A stretch of 55,887 bases of DNA from Cellulomonas hominis (GTDB lineage: Bacteria > Actinomycetota > Actinomycetes > Actinomycetales > Cellulomonadaceae). The translations under genes were made by a program, and so were the position numbers. The stretch lies in NCBI RefSeq assembly GCF_005239125.1, contig NZ_SZYE01000006.1, forward strand, positions 1 through 55,887. Reading direction: 5' to 3'. This document shows, one piece after another, positions 1 through 8,179 of the stretch (positions are counted from its first letter, which is position 1; each line of letters starts with the position of its first letter). The notes beneath the pieces are model-generated. The model saw only the letters and a program-made list of their open reading frames with translations. It ran no database searches and was not told where the DNA came from.

Positions 1-394
1 GCGGCGGCGGGCCTCGGCGGACCCGCGGCCGCGCGACCGCCCACGCCAGGTCCGGCACCGACCCGCCCGCCCAGCACCGCACCTCGTAGCGGAACAGCCG
101 CGACCGTCCCAGCGCCCGCGCACCGACCGGGCCGGTCGCCACCACCCCGCGGTCGCCGGGCGGCTGGCCCCAGACGGGCGTCACCTCGACGACGACCTGC
201 GGGCCGCCCGACGGCCGCACCAGCAGCGCGGCGTGCACCAGCGCCCGGCGCGGCCGGCGGTCCCGGAGCGCCGCCAGCGACTCGTAGACCCGGCCGCTCG
301 CGCGCACCACGCGGGGGCCACCGGCGCCGAGCGGGATCCAGCACACCTCGACGCCGGCAGCCGGACCGGGGTCGGGAGCGCGGTCGGTGCCCAT
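1..394 (-). CDS. Hypothetical protein, 3' end outside window
   Basis: The reading frame starts at an ATG at 394 and stays open to the window edge (131 codons), so the C-terminus is missing. The start is MGTDRAPDPGPAAG, followed by a WIPLGAGG segment, a conserved-looking RVYESLAALRDRRPRRAL stretch, VEVTPVWG, and near the edge LFRYEVRCW. It has no membrane segment or catalytic motif that I recognise. The mix of short conserved-looking blocks suggests a small soluble actinobacterial protein. It is transcribed divergently from the siderophore-interacting gene. The function is unknown. Confidence 0.6.
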   Translation of the reverse strand, partial: MGTDRAPDPGPAAGVEVCWIPLGAGGPRVVRASGRVYESLAALRDRRPRRALVHAALLVRPSGGPQVVVEVTPVWGQPPGDRGVVATGPVGARALGRSRLFRYEVRCWAGGSVPDLAWAVARPRVRRGPPP

Positions 395-500
395 GCCCCC
401 ATCCCGCCATCGCCGCGGGCCCGTCGCCACGGACCGACGTCCCGGGCGCGTGGGTCGACCGCGGGTGGACGGGGGGTTCCCCGCCCCGCGGTCCGGCTGC

Positions 501-533
501 TACGGTCGCGGCCCCGGTAAGGACAGCCTTACC
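501..533 (+). promoter_or_regulatory. Promoter with IdeR/DtxR-like iron box
   Basis: A -10-like TACGGT lies at 501-506. It is followed at 516-533 by the perfect palindrome GGTAAGGACAGCCTTACC. The layout (GTAAGG, 4 nt, CCTTAC) resembles the actinobacterial iron-box consensus recognised by IdeR/DtxR. It sits at the expected transcription start of a siderophore-utilisation gene, so iron-dependent repression is the natural inference. Confidence 0.6.
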
Positions 534-556
534 AACCTCGACGTCCAGGAGTGCCC

Positions 557-1402
557 GTGGTCCGCAGCAGCAACCTCACCGGCCGGCGCAAGCCCGACGT
601 CACCGAGCTGCTGACCCTGCACGTCCTGCGGACCGAGCGCGTGTCCACCGGGTTCGTCCGGGTCACGCTGGGCGGGGGAGACGCCGCGCGGTTCCGGCCC
701 ATGGGCTACGACCAGTGGTTCCGCCTGTTCATCCCGGTCGCCGACGACGCGGTGCTGTCCCGGCTGCCGAACAGGCTCGACACCCTCGCCTACCTGAAGT
801 ACCTCGCGATCGCCCGCACCGAGCGGCCCGTCCTGCGCAACTACACGGTCCGCGCGTACCGGGCCACCGGCCCGGAGGGGCCCGAGCTCGACGTCGACTT
901 CGTCCTGCACGGCACGCCCGAGGACGGCACCAGCGGCCCCGCCGCGACCTGGGCGCAGACCTGCGCGCGCGGCGACGCCGTCGCGATCCTGGACGAGGGC
1001 ATCACCTTCCCCGCCGCGACCGCCCGCGACCGGGTGCTGCTCGCCGCGGACGAGACCGGGCTGCCCGCCGTCGCCGGCATCCTCGGCTCCCTCGGTGCCG
1101 ACGCGCGCGGGGTCGCGGTGATCGAGGTGCCGCACGCCGACGACGTGCAGGACCTCGCCGGCCCCGCGGGCGTGCAGGTGCGCTGGGTGGTGCGCGACGA
1201 CCCGCACAGCGTCCCGGGGCCCGCGGCGCTCACGGTGGTCGAGGCGCTGCCCCTGCCGGAGGAGCCCGTCACCGCGTGGGTCGTGGGGGAGCAGTCGCTC
1301 GTCGCCGGGGCCCGCCGGCACTGGGTCGCCGCGGGCGTGCCGAAGCAGGACGTGACGTTCTGCGGGTACTGGCGGGCGGCGCGGGTGCGGGCGGCGGCGT
1401 GA
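557..1402 (+). CDS. Siderophore-interacting protein (ferric-siderophore reductase family)
   Basis: Flavoprotein of the siderophore-interacting (SIP/ViuB) family, about 281 residues, close to the usual family length. Members use FAD and NAD(P)H to reduce and release iron from siderophores in the cytosol. The N-terminal half is the FAD-binding barrel, with the characteristic RNYTVRAY motif and a following DFVLHG; the C-terminal half is the NAD(P)H-binding domain, with LLAADETGLPA, WVVGEQS and the FCGYWR ending. GTG at 557 is preferred over GTG at 551 because AGGAG lies 5 nt upstream of it. The iron-box-like palindrome at 516-533 suggests induction under iron starvation. No siderophore synthesis or transport genes are in the window. 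Confidence 0.93.
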   Translation: MVRSSNLTGRRKPDVTELLTLHVLRTERVSTGFVRVTLGGGDAARFRPMGYDQWFRLFIPVADDAVLSRLPNRLDTLAYLKYLAIARTERPVLRNYTVRAYRATGPEGPELDVDFVLHGTPEDGTSGPAATWAQTCARGDAVAILDEGITFPAATARDRVLLAADETGLPAVAGILGSLGADARGVAVIEVPHADDVQDLAGPAGVQVRWVVRDDPHSVPGPAALTVVEALPLPEEPVTAWVVGEQSLVAGARRHWVAAGVPKQDVTFCGYWRAARVRAAA

Positions 1403-1476
1403 TCCCCGGGGCGTGAGTCGCGAGGCGTGCACCTCGGTGTGAGCCGGACGCTTCGGCGCGCACGGGACCGGAGCCA

Positions 1477-1555
1477 GGACGCTCAGGCTCGGGCCCGGAC
1501 GCTCAGGCTCGGGCCGGGACGCTCGATCCCGAGCCGGACGCTCAGGCGCCCGGCT
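1477..1555. repeat. Short 20-nt tandem repeat between convergent genes
   Basis: Four imperfect units beginning GGACGCTC start at 1477, 1497, 1517 and 1536 (spacing 20, 20, 19 nt); the first two share GGACGCTCAGGCTCGGGCC. The array lies between the SIP and SRAP genes and runs into the SRAP 3' end, where it encodes the EPEPG tail. It may act as a shared terminator region or be simple slippage expansion. Confidence 0.6.
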
Positions 1556-2261
1556 CGGGCTCGGGCGCCACCGGCTCGACGAGCTCCGGCCCGTCGTTCG
1601 CCACGTTGCCCACGGCCCGCCCGACCTCGCGCGGGACCAGGTGCGGCTCCGGGACGTTCACGAGCATCGCCCCGACCTCGTCCGCGGCGGTGATGCCCGG
1701 GTCCAGCCACTCGTCCCACAGGTGGCCGGGGAGCAGCACCGGGCAGCGGTCGTGGATGTGACCGAGGCTGTCGGTCGCGGGGCGGGTGATGATCGTGACC
1801 GTCCACAGCCACCGCGTCGGGTCGTCGTCGGCCTTGCTGTGGTCGCGCCACAGCTCGTACAGCCCGGCCGCGGCCAGCGGCTCGGCACCGTGCAGGAAGT
1901 ACGGCGTCTTGGGGCCGCGCTCGTTCGCCTGCCACTCGTAGTAGCCGTCCATCGGCACCAGGGCGCGCCGCTTCGCCGCCGCCTTCCGGAACGCCGGCTT
2001 GTCCAGCACCGTCTCGGAGCGGGCGTTGATCATCCGGGACCCGATCGACACGTCCTTGGCCCACGACGGCACGAGGCCCCAGCGGGCCTGCCGGAGCTGG
2101 CGCTGCGGGCCGTCGTCCTCGACGCGCTCGAGCACGACGGGCACGTCCTGAGTCGGGGCGACGTTCCAGGACGGGCCCGGGTGCTCACCGAGGATCCGGT
2201 CGATCGCGAGGTCGCGCTCGAGCTGGTCGGCGGCGCGGGTCTGCGCGTAGCGGCCACACAT
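1542..2261 (-). CDS. yedK: SOS response-associated peptidase (SRAP / YedK-HMCES family)
   Basis: 239-residue SRAP-domain protein. The family forms a covalent thiazolidine link to abasic sites in single-stranded DNA and so shields them. The start MCGRYAQT places the catalytic Cys at position 2 after Met removal. WNVAPTQ carries the active-site Asn, RALVPMDGYYEW supplies the conserved Glu, and HDRCPVLL the conserved His. These are the full set of expected residues, so the protein should be active. The C-terminal tail (EPEPGA) is encoded by the tandem repeat. A CACACT hexamer 7 nt before the ATG suggests leaderless transcription. Confidence 0.93.
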   Translation of the reverse strand: MCGRYAQTRAADQLERDLAIDRILGEHPGPSWNVAPTQDVPVVLERVEDDGPQRQLRQARWGLVPSWAKDVSIGSRMINARSETVLDKPAFRKAAAKRRALVPMDGYYEWQANERGPKTPYFLHGAEPLAAAGLYELWRDHSKADDDPTRWLWTVTIITRPATDSLGHIHDRCPVLLPGHLWDEWLDPGITAADEVGAMLVNVPEPHLVPREVGRAVGNVANDGPELVEPVAPEPEPGA

Positions 2262-2431
2262 GGAGCCCAGTGTGCCGCGCACCACCGACATCGACGACGC
2301 GGAGGCGTCGGCCGCGGGTCGGGAGTGCGGGCCCGGGCACGAGAGCGCGGCGGGCTCGGGCATCGGCCGTGGCGTGGGCGGGCTCAGGTGCCCGGCGCCG
2401 GCGGGGTGTGCAGCGGAGGCGGGGCGCCGGA

Positions 2432-4257
2432 CTAGAACGGGGGTGGTGCGTCGTGGGGGTCGGCGGTGGCGTCGTGGCTGTGCCCCGTGCCGGGTCGGGT
2501 GAGGTAGCGGTGGCCGGTGGGGGTGATCCACTCGAAGAGGCCGGGTTGGATCTGGCGCAGGCGGAAGCCGCCGTCGGTCTTGAGGCGGTGGTGGCGGTGG
2601 CACAGGGGTCCGAGGTTGTCGGCGTCGGTTCTGCCGAGGGGTGTGTCGGGGTCGGTGCCGGGTCGGGGGTGGAACTCCTTGGTGTGGTCGAGGTCGCAGG
2701 CGCGGGCCGGGACGGTGCACCCCGGTGCGGCGCAGGTGGCGTCGCGGGTGCGGACGAGCTCGGCCAGTGCGGAGGGTGGTCGGTAGCGTTCGCGGCCCAC
2801 GTCCAGGACGCGGTCGGTGAGCGGGTCGGTGACGACCCGCTGCCAGACGCCGCCGGTGGCGAGTGCCCTGGCCCGGGTCGCGTCGAGGGGGCCGTGCCCG
2901 TCGAGGTGGGCGGGTTGGTCGTCCAGGCCGAGCAGGGTGGACGCAGCGATGGTGATGCGGACCTCGGCGCCCGGGCGGCCGGAGCAGCGGGTGCAGCCAC
3001 GCCGCGCGGTGGGCGCGGCGGCGACGGTCGGCGGGTCGGGCGCGGTGGCGACGGTGCTGGTCTCGTTCCCGGTCGCGGTCCCGACCTCGGTGCTGGCGTC
3101 GGTCTCGGCTTCGGCGTCGGTGGCGGTGCGCCCGGCGGTGCGGGCGGCGGAGCAGGGTGGTCCTGGCCGGGTGCGGGGTGCGCGGCGGTGTCGCCGAGCG
3201 GGGTGAGGGTGGCGATCGGGATCGGCTCGACCGGGGGTGCGAGCACCGGCCCGTCCCGGTCGGAGAACCACGTCCCGTTCCACGCGCGTCTCGGCTGCGG
3301 TGGCTGCGGTGGGCCCGGGGTCAGCTGGACCTCGAACGCCGGCCCGTCGGATGCGGGCACGTCACCGACGACGAGGTCCCGGAGCCCGTCGGCGCGCAGC
3401 TGGTCCAGGGTGCGGGGGTCACCCAGGGCCTTCGCGGTCTTCGCGGCGTGGGTCAGCACCCCGTCGACGCGGATCGCGTCCTCGGCGTCCAGGACCAGCC
3501 ACATGGACGCCATCCCGTCCGGTTGCGGCCGCGGGTGGGAGACCCTCCTGGTGCGCCGGGCGCGGTCGTGGCGGCCGGCGGCGCCCTCGGGGTCGAGCAA
3601 CCGGATCTCCCGCTCGACCCGCTGTCGTAGCTGGGCGACCGAGCACTGGTCGGCGTCGGGCAGCACCGCGTCCTCCACCGCGTGCGCGACCTGGAAGGGC
3701 AGGTCCGCCAGCGTCGCGGCGAGGACCTGGGCTCTGGCGGCGTCGATGTGCCCGGCCTGCAGCGCCTCGTGGGTCTGCCCGAGCAGGCTGTCCAGGACGA
3801 CCGCCCGGTGCACGGTCTTCGTCGCGGTGACCCGGGGCCACCCGAGCCGCATCGCGAGCTCGTCGCCGGCGACGCACGCCTGCGTCGGCGGCGCCCCGGC
3901 GAGCGGTGACCAGTCCGGGCGCATCTCGTCCCGCGAGGCGAGGACTGCGATGGCGTCGAGCATGGCGGCGTGCTGGTGGCTCTCCATGCGCGCCCGCGCC
4001 GCGACCACCTCCACCAGGACCGCCGAGGGCAGCACGTCCAGGTCCAGGCCCCGCAACCACGCGTCCAGCTCGGGCCCGGGCGGGCAGGACCGGATCGCCT
4101 CGACCTGACGCTGCTCACCCGTCCTCGGCGACCCACCGGCCGCCACCACGGGGTCCGGACCGAGGTCCGTCAGGCACGCCCCGTCGGGCCCGTAGACCGG
4201 CAGCACCACGGCGGCGACCACGTCGCCGCCCGGGTGTTCCTGCAGGTCAAGTGCCAT
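2432..4257 (-). pseudogene. DUF222/HNH endonuclease gene, split by a -1 frameshift
   Basis: Actinobacterial DUF222 protein with a C-terminal HNH nuclease domain, but the two halves lie in different frames. The first frame starts at ATG 4257 and holds the helical DUF222 region to about 3200. The HNH part (CAAPGCTVPARACDLDHT and LCHRHHRLKTDGGF) lies in the frame ending at 2432. The switch must fall in the low-complexity Pro/Ala/Thr linker around 3120-3200 and corresponds to one missing base. It could be a genuine inactivation, a sequencing error, or recoding. This family occurs in many copies in actinobacteria and often decays. A TAGCGT hexamer 6 nt before the ATG suggests leaderless transcription. 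Confidence 0.75.
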
Positions 4258-4318
4258 GGGACAACGCTACCGGCGACCACCGACACGCCCCCGGGTGGCC
4301 CCGTCGTAGGCTGCCCCC

Positions 4319-5368
4319 GTGCGAGCGACCCTGATCCACGGCCCCCGTGACGTCCGCCTCGAGCAGGTCCCGGACCCGACCATCCAGCGCCCGACCGACG
4401 CCCTCGTGCGCGTCGTCGCGTCCTGCGTGTGCGGCTCCGACCTGTGGCCCTACCGCGGCGTCCGGCCGACGAAGGAGCCGCGCCGGATCGGGCACGAGTT
4501 CGTCGGCGTGGTCGAGGAGGTCGGGTCGGACGTCCGGACGCTGCGCCCGGGCCAGTTCGTCGTCGCGCCGTTCACCGTGTCCGACGGCACCTGCGTGCAC
4601 TGCCGCAACGGCGTGCACACGTCCTGCGTGCACGGCAGCGGGTGGGGCGGCGACGACGCCGAGGGCGTGTTCACCGACGCCGGTCAGGGAGAGTTCGTCC
4701 GTGTCCCGCTCGCCGACGGCACGCTCGTCGTGATGCCCGGGACCCCGGACGCCGACCTCCTGCCGCACGTCCTCGCGCTGACCGACGTCATGGGCACCGG
4801 GCACCACGCGGCGCTGTCGGCGGGCGTCGGCCCGGGGTCGACGGTCGCGGTGGTCGGCGACGGGGCGGTCGGCCTGTGCGCGGTCATCGCGGCGAAGCGG
4901 CTCGGCGCGGAGCGCGTCGTCGCGATGTCCCGGCACGCGACCCGGCAGGCGCTGGCGCGCGAGTTCGGCGCCACCGACGTCGTGGCGGAGCGCGGCGACG
5001 AGGGCGCCGCGGCGGTGCGTGACCTGCTCGGCGGGGTCGGCCCCGACCAGGTGCTGGAGTGCGTCGGCACGAAGGAGTCGATGCAGCAGGCGCTCGACAC
5101 CGCGCGCCCGGGCGGCCAGGTCGGCTTCGTCGGCGTCCCCGCCGGCGGGCCGGAGCTGCCGGTGCAGCAGATGTTCGGCACGAACGTCGGGGTCCGCGGC
5201 GGCGTCGCCCCGGTGCGCGCGTACATCGAGGAGCTCGCCGCGGAGGTGTGGGCGGGCGCGATCCTGCCGGGCAAGGTGTTCGACCTGGTGCTGCCGCTGG
5301 ACGAGGTCGCCGAGGCGTACGCCGCGATGGACGAGCGCCGCGCGATCAAGTCGATGCTGCTGCCCTGA
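4319..5368 (+). CDS. Zinc-dependent alcohol dehydrogenase-family protein
   Basis: 349-residue medium-chain dehydrogenase/reductase. The N-terminal catalytic domain has SCVCGSDLWPY (catalytic zinc Cys), GHEFVGVVEEVG (zinc His-Glu) and the cysteine group CVHCRNGVHTSC of the structural-zinc lobe; the last cysteine positions look incomplete, so the structural zinc site may be altered. The nucleotide-binding domain carries VVGDGAVGLCAV (Rossmann GxGxxG). The preferred substrate cannot be read from sequence. TAGGCT at 4307-4312 ends 6 nt before the GTG start, a strong leaderless arrangement. Confidence 0.9.
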   Translation: MRATLIHGPRDVRLEQVPDPTIQRPTDALVRVVASCVCGSDLWPYRGVRPTKEPRRIGHEFVGVVEEVGSDVRTLRPGQFVVAPFTVSDGTCVHCRNGVHTSCVHGSGWGGDDAEGVFTDAGQGEFVRVPLADGTLVVMPGTPDADLLPHVLALTDVMGTGHHAALSAGVGPGSTVAVVGDGAVGLCAVIAAKRLGAERVVAMSRHATRQALAREFGATDVVAERGDEGAAAVRDLLGGVGPDQVLECVGTKESMQQALDTARPGGQVGFVGVPAGGPELPVQQMFGTNVGVRGGVAPVRAYIEELAAEVWAGAILPGKVFDLVLPLDEVAEAYAAMDERRAIKSMLLP

Positions 5369-5446
5369 CGCCGTCACGGTCCTCGAGGAACGGGGCGCGC
5401 GGCGCGGGGCGGCGGCGAGGTGACCGGCCCGGGTAGGTTCGACGGC

Positions 5447-6670
5447 GTGAGCCAGACCGCCCTGCCGTCCGCCACCCTCGCCGACGTCGTCGGCCTGCTG
5501 GAGCGCCGCTACCCGCCGCGCACCGCCGAGTCCTGGGACCGTGTCGGTCTGGTGACCGGCGACCCCGCCCAGCCGGTCCGCCGGGTGCTGTTCGCCGTCG
5601 ACCCGCTGGCCGCCGTCGTCGACGAGGCCCTGGACTGGAGTGCCGACCTGGTGGTCGTGCACCACCCGCTGCTGCTGCGCGGCGTGCACTCGGTGGCGGC
5701 GACCACCGCCAAGGGCGCGCTGCTGCACCGGCTGGTCCGCGCCGGGGTCGCCCTGTACACGGCGCACACCAACGCGGACGCGGCCGCGGGCGGCGTGGCG
5801 GACGAGCTGGCCCGCCTGGTCGGCCTGCGGGACCTGCGCCCGCTCGTCCCCGCCCCGGCCGAGCCGCTGGACAAGCACGTCGTGTTCGTCCCCGCCGGCG
5901 ACGCCGAGCGGCTGGTCGACGCCCTGGCCGCCGCCGGCGCCGGCGCGATCGGGGAGTACAGCCGGTGCGCCTGGACGTCGACCGGCGAGGGCACGTTCAC
6001 CCCGTCCGAGGCGGCCTCCCCGGCGATCGGCCGCGCGGGAGAGGCGGCCCGGGTCGTCGAGGCGCGGGTCGAGATGGTCGCGCCGCGCCGGCTGCGGGCC
6101 GCGGTGGTCGCCGCGATGCGCGCGGCGCACCCGTACGAGGAGCCGGCGTTCGACGTCCTGGAGCTGGCGACCTGGGACGGCCCGACCGGCACCGGCCGCG
6201 TGGGCCACCTGACCGAGCCGCTGACGCTGCACGCCTTCGCCGAGCGGGTCGCGTCCGTCCTGCCCGCCACCGCGCAGGGCATCCGGTACGCGGGCCCGCG
6301 GGAGGCGACGGTGCGGACCGTCGCCGTCGTCGGCGGGTCGGGGGACTCGCTGTTCGACGACGTCCGGTCCGCCGGCGTCGACGCCTACCTGACCGCCGAC
6401 CTGCGGCACCACCCCGCCTCGGAGCTGCGGGAGCGCGCGGAGTTCGAGGCCCGCGGCGCCGCCGCCAGCCCGCCCTACCTGGTCGACGCCGCCCACTTCG
6501 CCTCCGAGTGGCCCTGGCTGCGTGGCGCGGAGCGGGACCTGCGCGCCGACCTGGCCGCGCGCGGCACTACGGTGGAGACCCGCGTGAGCACCCTGCGCAC
6601 CGACCCGTGGACCGGCCGCGTCCCGGCGCCCTCCAGCACCACCGCACCGTCGGAAGGACACCACCCGTGA
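5447..6670 (+). CDS. Nif3-like (DUF34) dinuclear metal centre protein
   Basis: About 407 residues, the longer Nif3 form in which the metal-binding domain is interrupted by a PII-like insert. Metal-binding motifs are visible at both ends: VVHHPLLLRGV and YTAHTNAD in the first half, and DAYLTADLRHHPASE and LVDAAHFASEWP in the second. Family members are hexameric cytosolic metalloproteins, with GTP cyclohydrolase-like or metal-handling roles proposed. GTG 5447 is preferred because TAGGTT at 5434-5439 ends 7 nt before it (leaderless); an upstream GTG at 5420 lies before that hexamer. The stop overlaps the next start by GTGA, so the following zinc-ribbon-like gene is translationally coupled. Confidence 0.92.
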   Translation: MSQTALPSATLADVVGLLERRYPPRTAESWDRVGLVTGDPAQPVRRVLFAVDPLAAVVDEALDWSADLVVVHHPLLLRGVHSVAATTAKGALLHRLVRAGVALYTAHTNADAAAGGVADELARLVGLRDLRPLVPAPAEPLDKHVVFVPAGDAERLVDALAAAGAGAIGEYSRCAWTSTGEGTFTPSEAASPAIGRAGEAARVVEARVEMVAPRRLRAAVVAAMRAAHPYEEPAFDVLELATWDGPTGTGRVGHLTEPLTLHAFAERVASVLPATAQGIRYAGPREATVRTVAVVGGSGDSLFDDVRSAGVDAYLTADLRHHPASELRERAEFEARGAAASPPYLVDAAHFASEWPWLRGAERDLRADLAARGTTVETRVSTLRTDPWTGRVPAPSSTTAPSEGHHP

Positions 6671-7407
6671 CCAAGGCCTCCCCGCAGGACCAGAAGCGGC
6701 TGCTCGACCTCCAGGGGCTCGACACCAAGCTCGACCAGCTGGCGCACAAGCGCACCGCGCTGCCGCAGCACAAGCGCATCGCCGAGCTCGACGCGCAGCT
6801 GGCGGACCTGGACACCGCGATCGCCGCGTCGCGCACCGCCGTCGGCGACATCCAGCGCGAGGTCAGCAAGGCGGAGTCCGACGTGCAGCAGGTCCGGGAC
6901 CGCGCCGCGCGCGACCAGACCCGCCTCGACTCCGGGCAGGGCTCGGCGAAGGACCTGCAGGCGCTGCAGAGCGAGCTGGTGTCGCTGGCCCGCCGGCAGG
7001 GCGACCTCGAGGAGGTCGAGATCGAGGCGATGGAGCGGCTGGAGGCGCACGAGGGCACGCTCCGCGAGCTCACGACCGCGCACGCCGCGCTGCTGAACGA
7101 CCGGGCCGCCGTCGTCGCCGAGCGGGACGCCGAGCTGGCCGTCATCGAGAAGCAGGCCGCCGAGGTGCGGACCCAGCGCGACGCGATGGCCGCCCCGCTG
7201 GAGGACCGGCTGATCCAGCTCTACGACCGGCTGCGCGGGCGGCTCGGCGGCGTGGCCGTCGCCGCGCTGCGCCACGGGCGCTCCGAGGGCAGCGGCCTGC
7301 CGGTGCCGGCCACGGAGCTCGCCAAGATCAAGGCGACGCCCGAGGACGAGGTCGTCTACTGCGAGGACTCCGGGCGGATCCTGGTGCGCGGCGAGGACGC
7401 GTACTGA
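6667..7407 (+). CDS. Coiled-coil protein of the C4 zinc-ribbon (CdsZ-like) family, zinc site mostly lost
   Basis: 246-residue protein beginning at GTG 6667. Residues about 10-180 form a long heptad-rich coiled coil. The C-terminus corresponds to the C4-type zinc-ribbon domain found in this family next to Nif3. Relatives carry two Cys-x-x-Cys pairs. Here the first pair reads RSEGSGL and the second CEDSGRIL, so only one of four expected cysteines remains; the other three positions are Ser. Zinc binding is therefore unlikely while the coiled coil and the GRILVR tail are kept. The GTGA overlap upstream and the TGATG overlap downstream make a tight three-gene operon. Confidence 0.88.
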   Translation: MTKASPQDQKRLLDLQGLDTKLDQLAHKRTALPQHKRIAELDAQLADLDTAIAASRTAVGDIQREVSKAESDVQQVRDRAARDQTRLDSGQGSAKDLQALQSELVSLARRQGDLEEVEIEAMERLEAHEGTLRELTTAHAALLNDRAAVVAERDAELAVIEKQAAEVRTQRDAMAAPLEDRLIQLYDRLRGRLGGVAVAALRHGRSEGSGLPVPATELAKIKATPEDEVVYCEDSGRILVRGEDAY

Positions 7408-8171
7408 TGGCCGCCGACGGCCCCGAGGGCACCGCGCAGCCGCCGGCGCCCGCGTCGTCGGGGTCGCCCGCGCGCCGCGGCCGCCCGTCCGGCGCCGCGG
7501 TCCGGTTCGACGACGCCCAGCCGGTCACGGTGATCCTGGTCCGGCACGGCGAGACCGAGATGACCGTCTCCCGCGGCTACTCGGGGTCCTCGGAGCCCGG
7601 ACCGTCGCTCACCGAGCGCGGCCGGGCCCAGGCCGCCGCCGCGGGCGAGCTGGTCCGACGGGTCGGCGACGACCTGTGGGGCGACGTCCCGTACCCGACC
7701 GAGCTCATCGCGTCCCCGATGGTCCGCACCCAGGAGACGGCCGCGATCATTGGCGCCCGCCTGGGCCTGACCCCGCGCGTGGACCCCGCGTTCCAGGAGG
7801 CCGACTTCGGCGCGTGGCAGGGGCTCACCGCCGAGGAGATCGAGCAGCGCTGGCCCGGCCAGCTCGAGCCGTGGCACACCCGCGCCGACCTCCGACCCGA
7901 GGCCGGCGAGTCGATCGCCGACGTGGGGGAGCGGATCGGCGCCGGGCTCGACGCCCTGCTCGCCGCGGGCACCGACCGGACCGTGGTGGTCGTGTCGCAC
8001 GCCGTGGCGATCCGGGCCGCGCTCGGGCGGACCATGGGCGCGCAGCCCGGGTCCTGGAGCCAGCTGCGGGTCGCGCCGGCCTCGGTGAGCATCATCCGGC
8101 TGTTCGCGGACAAGCGGGACGAGGTCGCGGTCGCCGGGGCGCCGAGCGAGGGCTGGCCGGCGCGCGGCTGA
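7407..8171 (+). CDS. Histidine phosphatase family protein
   Basis: 254-residue phosphohistidine-dependent phosphatase. The nucleophile motif LVRHGETEM is near residue 47, SPMVRTQETA supplies the second Arg, the acid Glu lies around FQEADFGAWQG, and VVVSHAVAIR supplies the second His. The first about 35 residues are Ala/Pro/Ser rich and probably disordered. In many actinobacteria this domain is fused to RNase HI in the same gene neighbourhood; here it stands alone. Related enzymes include alpha-ribazole phosphatase (CobC) and phosphoglycerate mutase-like enzymes, so the substrate is open. The start overlaps the previous stop (TGATG). Confidence 0.9.
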   Translation: MAADGPEGTAQPPAPASSGSPARRGRPSGAAVRFDDAQPVTVILVRHGETEMTVSRGYSGSSEPGPSLTERGRAQAAAAGELVRRVGDDLWGDVPYPTELIASPMVRTQETAAIIGARLGLTPRVDPAFQEADFGAWQGLTAEEIEQRWPGQLEPWHTRADLRPEAGESIADVGERIGAGLDALLAAGTDRTVVVVSHAVAIRAALGRTMGAQPGSWSQLRVAPASVSIIRLFADKRDEVAVAGAPSEGWPARG

Positions 8172-8179
8172 CGCCGGTC

